Origin: a virus
Length of the DNA: 35,604 bases
Direction: 5' to 3' (one strand)
Virus record (IMG/VR): IMGVR_UViG_3300046689_000598
Location: 1-35,604 of that record
Position numbers and translations under genes: made by a program. Below are positions 20,931 to 28,860 of this stretch, piece after piece; position 1 is the first letter of the stretch, and each line of letters begins with the position of its first letter. The notes under the pieces are model-generated. The model saw only the letters and a list, made by a program, of their open reading frames with translations, made no database searches and was not told the DNA's origin.

Positions 20931-21389
20931 ATGACGATGCTCGATGACGCACTCACGATCACCGGCCGCGTGCAGCTGGAATTGCGTGACGAGTACGGTC
21001 GGCTCAAGCAGCTGACTGAGGTTCCCAACCTCGTCCACACCATGGGCAAGGGCGTGATCGCCGCCCGGATGGTCGCTGCCCAGGCGTTGCCTGCCGTGTC
21101 CCACATGGCGGTCGGCACTGGCAGCATCGCGCCGGGGGCAGGCGATCAGACTTTGCAGGCCGAAGTCGCCCGGATCGCGCTCACCTCGACGAACGTGGCC
21201 GCAGCAGTGATCACCTACGGCGCGTCGTTCGGACCGGGCGTTGGCACTGGCGCGCTGCAGGAGGCGGGCTTGTTCTGTAACGGGACGCCAGGGTCCGGTC
21301 TGCCCGGCCTCGCGCGCACCACCTTCGCGGTGATCAACAAGGCTGCCGGGGACACGCTGAACGTCAGCTGGACCGTGACGATTGGATAG
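20931..21389 (+). CDS. Small repeated beta protein, copy A
   Basis: The 152-aa protein has the pattern LELRDEYGRLKQLTEVPNLV, TMGKGVIAARM, SHMAVGTGS, GVGTGALQEAGLF and a final DTLNVSWTVTIG. This architecture recurs widely in phage tail regions without a firm function. CCGGAG lies upstream of ATGs at 20931 and 20937. It is clearly paralogous to the next gene. Confidence 0.75.
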   Translation: MTMLDDALTITGRVQLELRDEYGRLKQLTEVPNLVHTMGKGVIAARMVAAQALPAVSHMAVGTGSIAPGAGDQTLQAEVARIALTSTNVAAAVITYGASFGPGVGTGALQEAGLFCNGTPGSGLPGLARTTFAVINKAAGDTLNVSWTVTIG

Positions 21390-21397
21390 GTGACCTG

Positions 21398-21838
21398 ATG
21401 CTCCACGCGCCCATCAAGCTGACCGGTGCTCTTGAGCTTCGCCTCGAACGCGAGGACGGCAGCATCGAGGTCACCACGGTCGAGAACCTCGTCCTGACCC
21501 TGGGCAAGGGCGTCGTCGCTGATCGCATGAAGGCGGTGCCGACGACGTCGCACTTCACCCACATGGCGGTCGGCACCGGTTCAAGCCCGGTCGGCGTCGG
21601 CGACATCGGACTGGCCGCCGAGATCGCTCGCGTCGTGCTGGGCGCTGCCACGGTTGCGGCGGCGGTGGTCACCTACACCGCGCAGTTCGGACCTGGGGTC
21701 GGCACCGGGGCGCTGCAGGAGGCGGGCATCTTCAACGCCGCCGGTGGCGGGGTGGAGCTTTGCCGTACTCTGTTCGCCATCATCAACAAGGCGGCGGGTG
21801 ACACGCTCAATGTGACGTGGACCGTCACGGTCGGGTAG
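21398..21838 (+). CDS. Small repeated beta protein, copy B
   Basis: The 146-aa paralogue of the previous gene has the same blocks: LELRLEREDGSIEVTTVENLV, LTLGKGVVADRM, THMAVGTGSS, FGPGVGTGALQEAGIF, DTLNVTWTVTVG. It starts 8 nt after the previous stop (GGTGACCTG upstream). The tandem copies have diverged most in the middle. They could be subunits of one hetero-oligomer, or copies diversified for different targets. Confidence 0.75.
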   Translation: MLHAPIKLTGALELRLEREDGSIEVTTVENLVLTLGKGVVADRMKAVPTTSHFTHMAVGTGSSPVGVGDIGLAAEIARVVLGAATVAAAVVTYTAQFGPGVGTGALQEAGIFNAAGGGVELCRTLFAIINKAAGDTLNVTWTVTVG

Positions 21839-21842
21839 GCCC

Positions 21843-22793
21843 ATGCCTGGACCCCTGTTCGCCAACAACGCATCAGGCACCCTGGCCAGCAGCTACAGCG
21901 CCGCGGCGACCGCGATCACGCTGAACGCCAACCAGGGCCTGCTTTTCCCTGCGCCGAGCGCCGGTGACTGGTTCATGGCGACCATCACCAACGCCCTGAA
22001 CCAGATCGAGATCGTCAAGGTCACGGCGAAAGCTGGTGACACGTTCACCGTGGTGCGAGGTCAGGAAGGCACCAGTGCGCGCGCCCTCGCCGCCGGAGAC
22101 AAGATCGACAACCGCCTCACCGCCGGGACGCTCATGCTCATCAGGAGCACTCCGGTCGATCCGACCACCATTCCTGACAACTCGGTCAACGGCAGCAAGC
22201 TGGTCGATGGGTCGGTCTCGAACGCCAAGCTGGCGGGCGGGATTACCGCCGCCAAGCTGGCCGGGGGGATCGACAACAGCAAGCTGGCCGCTGGCGTGGC
22301 CATTGCCAACCTGGGCTTCACGCCGGTCAACCAGGGCGGTGGCATCAGCCAGACCAGCGACAACGTCTTCATCGGCTGGTCGACGGCGAACAAGCTGCGG
22401 CTGACGGTCGGGGTCACCGACCTGGGGTTCATCCTGACGGAGCGTCAGGACGGCAGCGCCGGGTCGGCGGGCTACCGCGGCGTGCCGCCGAACTACGAGG
22501 ACGCCGACTACACCATCGGCACCATCGACAACGGCCGTTCCATCGTCCACTCGTTGGGCATCCACACCTACACCCTGCCGCCCGACAGCACGCCGATCGA
22601 CCCCGGTGGCATCGTCCAGATCATCAACCGGGTCGGCGCAGGTGTGCTCGCCATCGCCCCCGGCGCAGGTGTGACCCTGATCGCCGTGCCCGGCGGGGCG
22701 AGCGGCGCACGGTCCCTGGCCGCGCCCGGTGTCGCCACCGCTGAGAAGGTCGGCTCCAACACGTGGTACGTCTATGGCGCGGGGCTGACGTGA
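21843..22793 (+). CDS. Trimeric tail-fibre protein
   Basis: The 316-aa protein has an N-terminal virion-attachment-like beta domain ending GDTFTVVRGQEGTSARALAAGD. A repeat shaft (114-151) follows with four 9-10-residue units (SVNGSKLVDG, SVSNAKLAGG, ITAAKLAGG, IDNSKLAAG), typical of trimeric fibres. The C-terminal domain has GYRGVPPN, YTLPPDSTPIDPGGIVQIINR and GAGVLAIAPGAGVTL, a module common at phage fibre tips. Very probably a receptor-binding fibre. Confidence 0.8.
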   Translation: MPGPLFANNASGTLASSYSAAATAITLNANQGLLFPAPSAGDWFMATITNALNQIEIVKVTAKAGDTFTVVRGQEGTSARALAAGDKIDNRLTAGTLMLIRSTPVDPTTIPDNSVNGSKLVDGSVSNAKLAGGITAAKLAGGIDNSKLAAGVAIANLGFTPVNQGGGISQTSDNVFIGWSTANKLRLTVGVTDLGFILTERQDGSAGSAGYRGVPPNYEDADYTIGTIDNGRSIVHSLGIHTYTLPPDSTPIDPGGIVQIINRVGAGVLAIAPGAGVTLIAVPGGASGARSLAAPGVATAEKVGSNTWYVYGAGLT

Positions 22794-23212
22794 CCGGCGC
22801 GCTCCTCGGGGCGTCGAGTGTGGGTGGCCCGCCGATCCTGCCCGCGCCCCCAGGCGGTGGCGGTGGAGGAGGCGACACAGGTACTGGCGGCGGCGGCACC
22901 GATCCCGGCGGCGGGGGCGGCACCGGTCCAGGTCCCTCGCCGACCGTCACGGTCACCCCGGCGACGATCACCTCGCACAAGCCGCACGGCGGCACCTCGA
23001 CCTTCACGTTCAGTTCGGTCGTGGCCGGTGGGACCGGCCCCTACGCCTATGCCTGGGACGAGGGCGACGGCGTTCGCGATGGGCCGACGGTGACCTTCTC
23101 CAAGCATGCCCCGGCCGACGACGAGGCCGACGGCATCGTCAACCTTACTGTCACCGACGCCACCGGCGCGGTAGGACATGGCTCCGGCCAGTGGTTCGCA
23201 CTCGGCTTTTGA
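22790..23212 (+). CDS. Gly-rich protein with PKD/Ig-like domain
   Basis: The 140-aa protein starts at GTG (overlap GTGA with the fibre gene). The N-terminus MTGALLGASSVGGPPILP resembles a virion-anchoring peptide. A Gly-rich linker (about 22-52) is followed by a beta domain with GTGPYAYAWDEGDG and NLTVTDATGAVG, the style of PKD-like domains. It is probably an exposed virion decoration or adhesin that works beside the fibre. Confidence 0.7.
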   Translation: MTGALLGASSVGGPPILPAPPGGGGGGGDTGTGGGGTDPGGGGGTGPGPSPTVTVTPATITSHKPHGGTSTFTFSSVVAGGTGPYAYAWDEGDGVRDGPTVTFSKHAPADDEADGIVNLTVTDATGAVGHGSGQWFALGF

Positions 23213-23226
23213 GGAAGGAAACCGTC

Positions 23227-23496
23227 ATGCAATTCGAGGAAGCCCTGAAGAAAATCGAAGGCGCGCAGTCGGTCAGCGGTCAGCTGATCGTGGTCCGCGA
23301 TGGCGTCCACATCCTCGTCGGCAAGAACGTCCAGGGCGTGCTGATCGTCGAGGAGACCGCCGAGGCTATCGCTGTCGCCGCTGAGGTCGGCATCAAGGTT
23401 GTGGCCGCGGACGATGACGACGGTCAACCGAAAACCCATCACGTCCACCTCGATGACAAGGTCGAGACCAAGGACAGCATGGGCGGCAAGAAGTAG
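23227..23496 (+). CDS. Unrecognised small alpha/beta protein (89 aa)
   Basis: The 89-aa protein starts MQFEEALKKIEGAQSVSGQL and has alternating strands (LIVVRDGVHILVGKNVQGVLIVEETAEAI). A His/Asp-rich C-terminal part (HHVHLDDKVETKDSMGGKK) could bind metal. AAGGAA gives a good RBS at 23227; a longer in-frame start is rejected. It is placed between virion genes, so a minor structural role is likely, but no family is recognised. Confidence 0.65.
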   Translation: MQFEEALKKIEGAQSVSGQLIVVRDGVHILVGKNVQGVLIVEETAEAIAVAAEVGIKVVAADDDDGQPKTHHVHLDDKVETKDSMGGKK

Positions 23497-23499
23497 TCG

Positions 23500-25362
23500 A
23501 TGAGTTCGATCCGGCTCCTGGGGTTCGACGGGCTGGTCCCGCGGCTGTCGCCCACGCTGCTGGACCAGACGATGGCGCAGGTCGCGTCGAACGTGAAGCT
23601 CTACAGTAAGGAGCTTCGCTATTGGCGCGGCCCGCTGCTGACGTACTCCCCGCCGCCGAACAACTACCAGACGCTCTACCGGCTGTTCAATTCGGCCGGT
23701 GCGAGCGTCTTCCTGTTGTGGCTGACGGACGTGGACGTGGCCCCCAGCCCGGTGGCCGACACCACCGAGAGCCGCATCTACTACACCGGCGACGGCAAGC
23801 CGAAGAAGACCAACTACGCCATGGCGACCAGCGGGGCTGAGCCCTATCCGTCCGCCTGGATGGACATGGGCGTGCCGACGCCGACAGGTCCGCCGCAGCT
23901 GAGCGTCGTCACCGACGGCACTGGCACGTTGGAGACGCGTGGCTACGTCTACACCCTGGTCTCGACCTTCGGTGCGGTGAAGTCTGAGAGCGCGCCGTCC
24001 CCGCCCGGTAGGCATTCGCCGTTCGGTGCGACCGATCAGAACATCGACGTCCACCCCCTGGGTGCGACCGTCAGGATCACCGGCTTCACCGGCTGGACCG
24101 ATGGCCCGCAGCAGAACGTCACCGCCATCCGCATCTACCGCACGGTCGTCGGCGCGAGCTCGGTGGGCTACGAGTTCGTCGATGAAATCCCCCACGTCCC
24201 GGGCGGGTCCGGCGGAGAGGTTTACGACGACAGCAAGACTGTCGCCCAGCTGGGCGAGAACCTTGGCACGATCGGCTGGGTCGGACCGCCGGATGCTCTG
24301 TTGGGACTGGTCGGCCTGCCGGGCGGCGCGCTGGCCGGGTTCGTCGGGAACACGGTCTACTTCTCCGAGCCCTATCAGCCGCACGCGTGGCCGCTGGCCT
24401 ACGCCATCACCATCCCCTCGGCGAAGATCGTCGGGCTGGCCACCTCCGGCTCGGACGTGGTGGTGATGACCGACACCCAGCCGTACATCATCCACGGCGG
24501 CGACCCCGGCAACATGTACGTCGAGAAGGTCCCGCTGATGGAGCCGTGCGTGGCCAAGCGCACGATCGCCTCCGACGAGGACGGCGTGGTCTACGCCAGC
24601 CCCAACGGGCTGATCTCGATCTCCCCGGCCGGGCGCGGCGTGGTGACCACCAACCTGTTCACCGCCGACGAATGGCGGCCGCTGCACCCGGAGACCATGG
24701 TCGCCGAGGTCATGCAGGGTCGCTACTTCGGGGTGTTTCCCGAGCAGACCCCGCCGCGCGCCCTGCTGCTCAGCCGCACCGATCCGCCCGCGCTCAGCTT
24801 CTTGGACTTGCCCGCCACCACGCTGCACGTCGACGCCAGGAACGCGCAGATGTTCTACGTCCACGACAGCACCGATCCGGCGAGCTACTCCAAGGTCTTC
24901 CAGCTGGATGCCGTCGAGGCGGCCCCCCTGCCCTATACATGGCGGTCCAAGCGGTTCTTCGTCGATCAGGCGCAGACGTTCAGCCTGATGCGCCTCGACG
25001 CCGACTACGGGCAGGTGCAGGACGAGGCGGCCTACAACGCAGCCCTGGCCGCCGCGACCGCGGCCAATGCTGCGGCATATCCCAACCCGCTGCTGGGAGC
25101 GATCGACGACACGGCGCTGAACACCTGGGAGATCAACGGCAGCACCCTGATCAACATGCCGTCCCTGGCTTCGGCGCGCACCGTGCAAGTGGTGATCCAC
25201 TGCGATCAGGACGCCGCGATCGTGAGCCTGCGGCCGACCAGCCTGGACCCGATCCGGGTGCCGCCGTTCAAGGCCCGGCATCTCGAGTTCTCGCTCATGG
25301 GCAACATCAACGTCCGCTCGCTCCATCTGGCGACCACGATGGAGGAGCTTAAGGGCTCATGA
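23500..25362 (+). CDS. Tail nozzle-type protein
   Basis: The 620-aa, mostly beta protein has FSEPYQPHAWPLAYAITIPSAKIVGLAT, then DTQPYIIHGGDPGNMYVEKVPL, then VYASPNGLISISP. This recurring signature marks propeller-like podovirus tail proteins that close the tail below the adaptors. N-terminal and C-terminal parts are less conserved in style. It is separated by 3 nt from the previous gene and overlaps the next by ATGA. A role as nozzle or stabilising tail protein is the best call. Confidence 0.75.
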   Translation: MSSIRLLGFDGLVPRLSPTLLDQTMAQVASNVKLYSKELRYWRGPLLTYSPPPNNYQTLYRLFNSAGASVFLLWLTDVDVAPSPVADTTESRIYYTGDGKPKKTNYAMATSGAEPYPSAWMDMGVPTPTGPPQLSVVTDGTGTLETRGYVYTLVSTFGAVKSESAPSPPGRHSPFGATDQNIDVHPLGATVRITGFTGWTDGPQQNVTAIRIYRTVVGASSVGYEFVDEIPHVPGGSGGEVYDDSKTVAQLGENLGTIGWVGPPDALLGLVGLPGGALAGFVGNTVYFSEPYQPHAWPLAYAITIPSAKIVGLATSGSDVVVMTDTQPYIIHGGDPGNMYVEKVPLMEPCVAKRTIASDEDGVVYASPNGLISISPAGRGVVTTNLFTADEWRPLHPETMVAEVMQGRYFGVFPEQTPPRALLLSRTDPPALSFLDLPATTLHVDARNAQMFYVHDSTDPASYSKVFQLDAVEAAPLPYTWRSKRFFVDQAQTFSLMRLDADYGQVQDEAAYNAALAAATAANAAAYPNPLLGAIDDTALNTWEINGSTLINMPSLASARTVQVVIHCDQDAAIVSLRPTSLDPIRVPPFKARHLEFSLMGNINVRSLHLATTMEELKGS

Positions 25363-27209
25363 GCGTCGCCCTCCCCGACGTCCCCGTCCTGCCGAACCCC
25401 GGCCTCTCAGAGCTCCTGCAGGCCATGCGGAGGCAGATGCTGGACATCGGCAGCCGGATGGACGCCTTCGACGCCAGCGGGGCATCTGGGGCTGCTGACG
25501 GGGCCAGTGGAAAGCGAGACCCCAAGAGCTTCGTCCTCGACTACGGCGGGGTGGGCGACGGGGCGGCGAACAACGACGCGGCGCTGGCCGCCTACCAGTC
25601 CGACGCCACGGCCAAGGACGTCTACGTCCCGCCCGGCGACTACGTCACCACCCAGCCCAAGTCGGCGCTGACCAAGCACTACGAGGGCCGAGGCGTCTTC
25701 CTCGTCACGGCCGCCGCCGTTCCGGCCGACTTCGGCTACATGGCGGCCAAGCCGTCAACGTGGCCGGTGCAGGGGGACGCGGGCTGGTTCCGCGGCGACC
25801 AGTGGTTCACCGACGGCGGCGAGTGGAAGGTCATCGGCGCGGGCGTCCGCACCTACGACCTGAACCAGCGGTACTTTGAGAGCAACGTCATCCCGCACCA
25901 CCACTGGCTGGACGTGGAGAGCGGCAACTCCGGCATCGCCGGGTACATCACCGGCGGCGGCGCGGCCAACTACGTCTTCATGGACGCGGTGGCCTCGGCG
26001 GAGTGGGTCGGCAAGCAGTGTCAGATCAAGCAGGGGTTCGGCGGTGCGGTGCTGGGCGGGCCGTTCACGGTCCAGTCGGTGGCCGGGAGCCAAGTCTTCT
26101 TCACCGCCAACCACGGCCTGAGCCTGACGTGGGCTCCCCCCGGCAACGCCCCCAGCCTGTGCTTCGGCCTGCGCTCGTGGGCGGGCGTGCGCTACATCCG
26201 GGTCCGCGCCCGGGCGGGCGGCGACATCTACGGCGACATCGTCCGGGTGCAGATCGAGTACAACCCGAAGCCCACCGAGCTTAGCCACGTCTTCAACACC
26301 ATGACGGGGGCGCAGTACGGCGGCTCCATCGACTTCAAGGCGGGCACCAGCGGCACCTACTGCACAGGATGGGAGAGCCAGTACAATGCCCTGGCTGGTG
26401 ACGGTGCGCCGGACGTCTGCGTGCGCGTCAAGGTCGACAGCTGCGTGCGCGACAGCGACCGGTCAGACGGCGGCGGCCGCTCGTGGACCGGCAACTACAT
26501 GGCCTCCACCGGCCAGCGGCCCTGCGACGCGGCCAACGTGGTGGTCGGGTTCTGGCGGCGAGGCTTCGACACGGTCCCCGCGACGCTAATGGAGGGGTCC
26601 TATCTGGTCGACCCGACCGTGGTCGGCGCGGCCAACGTCAACGTCAAGTGGGCCGCCGGGGCGCGCATCGGTCACCAGATCATCATCGGCGGCGTGGCCG
26701 CCACCATCATCGGGCTGGGGCCGGGCAACATCATCAACTTCTCCCCGGCCCTGACCGTGGCGATGCCGAAGAATACCATCGTCGACTTCCCCGACGGCGG
26801 CGTCGCGCTCCACATGGCGAAGAACCAGTGGATCAACTTCGACGGCCGCCAGACCAGCACCGGTCGTAGCGGCGACCCCTACGGCCTGTTCCCCACCGGC
26901 TGGGGCAACGAGACCGGAGCCATCTGGGCGGGCGCGGAGGCCGACGGCCCCGACACCGCGCTGGCCTTCTACAACGGCACGACCCGAGTGCGGGTGCGCA
27001 CCACCGGCATGACCTGCAACGGCGACATCCTGGCGGCCAAGACGGTCCAGGCCGGGGCGGACTTGCTGACCGGGTCCTCGTCGGCTAACCCCAACTTCGC
27101 GGGGGCGGTTGTGTTTGGCTCCGGCAGCGGCAACTACATCGTCTACAACAATGCTACAGCGAAGTATGAATTCTATGTCGGAACCGTCAAGGTCGCCCAA
27201 CTCCCCTGA
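25359..27209 (+). CDS. Tailspike-like protein with pectate-lyase-type start
   Basis: The 616-aa protein has a helical N-terminus (LSELLQAMRRQMLDIGSRMD), then SFVLDYGGVGDGAANNDAALAAYQ and VYVPPGDYVTT, the usual beginning of a phage tailspike/pectate-lyase-3-type beta-helix. Later come beta-rich stretches and a C-terminal module with GNYIVYNNATAKYEFYVG. Tailspikes bind and often cut host polysaccharide; no catalytic residues can be assigned here. It is coupled by ATGA to the nozzle gene. Confidence 0.75.
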   Translation: MSVALPDVPVLPNPGLSELLQAMRRQMLDIGSRMDAFDASGASGAADGASGKRDPKSFVLDYGGVGDGAANNDAALAAYQSDATAKDVYVPPGDYVTTQPKSALTKHYEGRGVFLVTAAAVPADFGYMAAKPSTWPVQGDAGWFRGDQWFTDGGEWKVIGAGVRTYDLNQRYFESNVIPHHHWLDVESGNSGIAGYITGGGAANYVFMDAVASAEWVGKQCQIKQGFGGAVLGGPFTVQSVAGSQVFFTANHGLSLTWAPPGNAPSLCFGLRSWAGVRYIRVRARAGGDIYGDIVRVQIEYNPKPTELSHVFNTMTGAQYGGSIDFKAGTSGTYCTGWESQYNALAGDGAPDVCVRVKVDSCVRDSDRSDGGGRSWTGNYMASTGQRPCDAANVVVGFWRRGFDTVPATLMEGSYLVDPTVVGAANVNVKWAAGARIGHQIIIGGVAATIIGLGPGNIINFSPALTVAMPKNTIVDFPDGGVALHMAKNQWINFDGRQTSTGRSGDPYGLFPTGWGNETGAIWAGAEADGPDTALAFYNGTTRVRVRTTGMTCNGDILAAKTVQAGADLLTGSSSANPNFAGAVVFGSGSGNYIVYNNATAKYEFYVGTVKVAQLP

Positions 27210-27387
27210 TCATGGAGGTTTGGTTCGCGAGGCGATCGAAGGCCAGATCGGGATGCTCACATGTCAGGTGATCGACCTGAACGTCAGGCTGCGGGTGATG
27301 CAGGACGAGATGGTCCGCATGGACGCCGTCATCACCGAGCGCGACGCCGAAATCGCCCTGCTCAAAAAGGTCGCCCCGAAGGCGTGA
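27175..27387 (+). CDS. Small coiled-coil protein
   Basis: A 70-aa protein begins MSEPSRSPNSPDHGGLVREA and continues with a heptad-like helix (LTCQVIDLNVRLRVMQDEMV ... ITERDAEIALLKK). The start at 27175 overlaps the tailspike gene out of frame by 35 nt. A shorter start at 27253 (44 aa) is possible. It overlaps the next gene by GTGA. It may be a small structural or assembly protein. Confidence 0.55.
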   Translation: MSEPSRSPNSPDHGGLVREAIEGQIGMLTCQVIDLNVRLRVMQDEMVRMDAVITERDAEIALLKKVAPKA

Positions 27388-27794
27388 CCTGGGAGGTCGT
27401 GGCCGACGCGGATGCGGGCTACGAGTTCATTACCCGGTACTATGACATTGCCCGCACGCAGCAGTTCCGTGCCATCTGCCAGAAGAAGAACGGGGTGATC
27501 GTCGCCGCGGTTGGCTACGACGAGTGCAACGGCTCGAACATCTTCTGTCACATTGCTTCGGACGGGTCGAAGCGGTGGATGAACCGCTGGTATCTGCACG
27601 AAATCTTCAAGTTCCCGTTCGTCACCATTGGGTGCGAGCGCATCACCCTGTGGATCGACGCGACCAACCTCGACAGTATCCGGTTCGTCACCAATCTTGG
27701 GTTCAAGCGCGAGGCGGTGCTAGAGAAGGCGGGACGTGATTGCCACGACGTGCTGATCTACCGGATGTTCCGGCGGGAGTGCCGCTATGCGTGA
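27384..27794 (+). CDS. GNAT-family acetyltransferase-like protein
   Basis: The 136-aa protein has a GTG start in a GTGA overlap with the coiled-coil gene. The C-terminal half (ERITLWIDATNLDSIRFVTNLGFKREAVLEKAG) has the strand-helix-turn NxxSIRFxxxLGFxxE that closes the acetyl-CoA fold of GNAT enzymes, and the middle (VGYDECNGSNIFCHIAS) fits the central sheet. GNAT proteins of this kind occur in the virion-gene block of several podovirus genomes. The substrate is unknown; modification of a host or virion protein is inference. It overlaps the next gene by 8 nt. Confidence 0.8.
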   Translation: MTWEVVADADAGYEFITRYYDIARTQQFRAICQKKNGVIVAAVGYDECNGSNIFCHIASDGSKRWMNRWYLHEIFKFPFVTIGCERITLWIDATNLDSIRFVTNLGFKREAVLEKAGRDCHDVLIYRMFRRECRYA

Positions 27795-28860
27795 CCGGTA
27801 CTACTCCAAGAAGGACACGAAGGGGCAGTACGATCCGCAGGTCGGCGCAGCCGCGGCTGCGAACACCGCCGTCGCCCAGAAGTCCGAGCAGTGGAACGAG
27901 GACTTCTTCAAGCAATACGTCGCCCCGGCGCTGCAGCAGAGCATCGAGGAAAGCAAGGTCAACCTCGGTCGCCAGGGCGAACTGTTCGACCTGAACATGT
28001 CGCAAGCCAAGCTGCAGGATGAGCGGTATCGCAAACTCGGTATCCCCGCCGAGGACGCCTACTACAAGATGGTCAGCGACTACTCCGCGCCCGAGGAGCA
28101 GGAGCGGCAGGCGCAGGCGGCGCTCGGCGACCAGCGCACCGCGCAGCAAGTCCAGCAGCAACAGATGCAGCGCCGGTTCTCCGGTCTCGGCATTGACCCC
28201 ACCAGCCCGGCCGCCCTGTCGGCGCAGAGCGACGTGGCCGTGCAGAATGCCGCTGCCGATGCCGCGGCCGCGACCCGGGCGCGGGCCGCGGCCAAGACGC
28301 TTGGCATGTCACTGACCAGTGACGCTGCCAACTTCGGCCGCGGCGGCCAGTCGGGCATCCTGCAGTTCGGCGGTGCGGCGGGTGGGGCGTCCAGCGCCGC
28401 CTTGAGCGGCGCGAACCAAACGTCGCAGGTCGCTCCCGGCGGTGCGGCCAACGTGAACACCGGCCTGGGTCTCGCTCAGAAGGCGTATGGCTCGAACATC
28501 GACGCCTACACCTCGCTCAACAACACCTCGATCGCGCACGCGGGTGACGCAGCGGCGGGCATGGGCAAGCTGGCCGGGCAGATTGGAGGGGCGCTTCTGG
28601 CCCCGATGACCGGGGGAGGGTCCACGGTCCTGTCCTCGCTATTCACCGGGTCCGACCGGAGGATCAAGAAGCACGCCAAGAAGATCGCCACCCTGGCCCA
28701 CGACATCGGCATGTGGACCTTCCGCTACATCTGGGAGGCCAACGATGCGCCGCTGCGGCGCGGGTACATGGCCGACGAAGTCGAGCCGATCTTCCCTGAT
28801 GCGGTGATGGTCGGGCCGGGCGGCTACAAGATGGTCGACTACAGCAAGGTGCTGGTCTGA
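27787..28860 (+). CDS. Internal or tail virion protein with C-terminal S74 autoprotease/chaperone
   Basis: The 357-aa protein has an Ala/Gln-rich helical N-terminal part (EQERQAQAALGDQRTAQQVQQ) and a Gly/Ala-rich middle. Its end reads SLFTGSDRRIKKHAKKIATL, then TFRYIWEA, GYMADEVEPIFPDAVMV and MVDYSKVLV. This is the intramolecular chaperone (Peptidase S74) pattern, with a Ser289-Asp-x-x-x-Lys294 dyad that in phage tailspikes self-cleaves once folding is complete. The host part here is not a fibre but resembles an ejection protein, an unusual pairing. Its stop overlaps the next ATG (TGATG). Confidence 0.8.
   Translation: MRDRYYSKKDTKGQYDPQVGAAAAANTAVAQKSEQWNEDFFKQYVAPALQQSIEESKVNLGRQGELFDLNMSQAKLQDERYRKLGIPAEDAYYKMVSDYSAPEEQERQAQAALGDQRTAQQVQQQQMQRRFSGLGIDPTSPAALSAQSDVAVQNAAADAAAATRARAAAKTLGMSLTSDAANFGRGGQSGILQFGGAAGGASSAALSGANQTSQVAPGGAANVNTGLGLAQKAYGSNIDAYTSLNNTSIAHAGDAAAGMGKLAGQIGGALLAPMTGGGSTVLSSLFTGSDRRIKKHAKKIATLAHDIGMWTFRYIWEANDAPLRRGYMADEVEPIFPDAVMVGPGGYKMVDYSKVLV

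Noticed and set aside
23047-25326. 759-aa minus-strand ORF
   Set aside because: It is antisense to the nozzle-type gene; its Arg/Gly/Asp/Val-rich composition is the usual shadow of GC-rich coding sequence.
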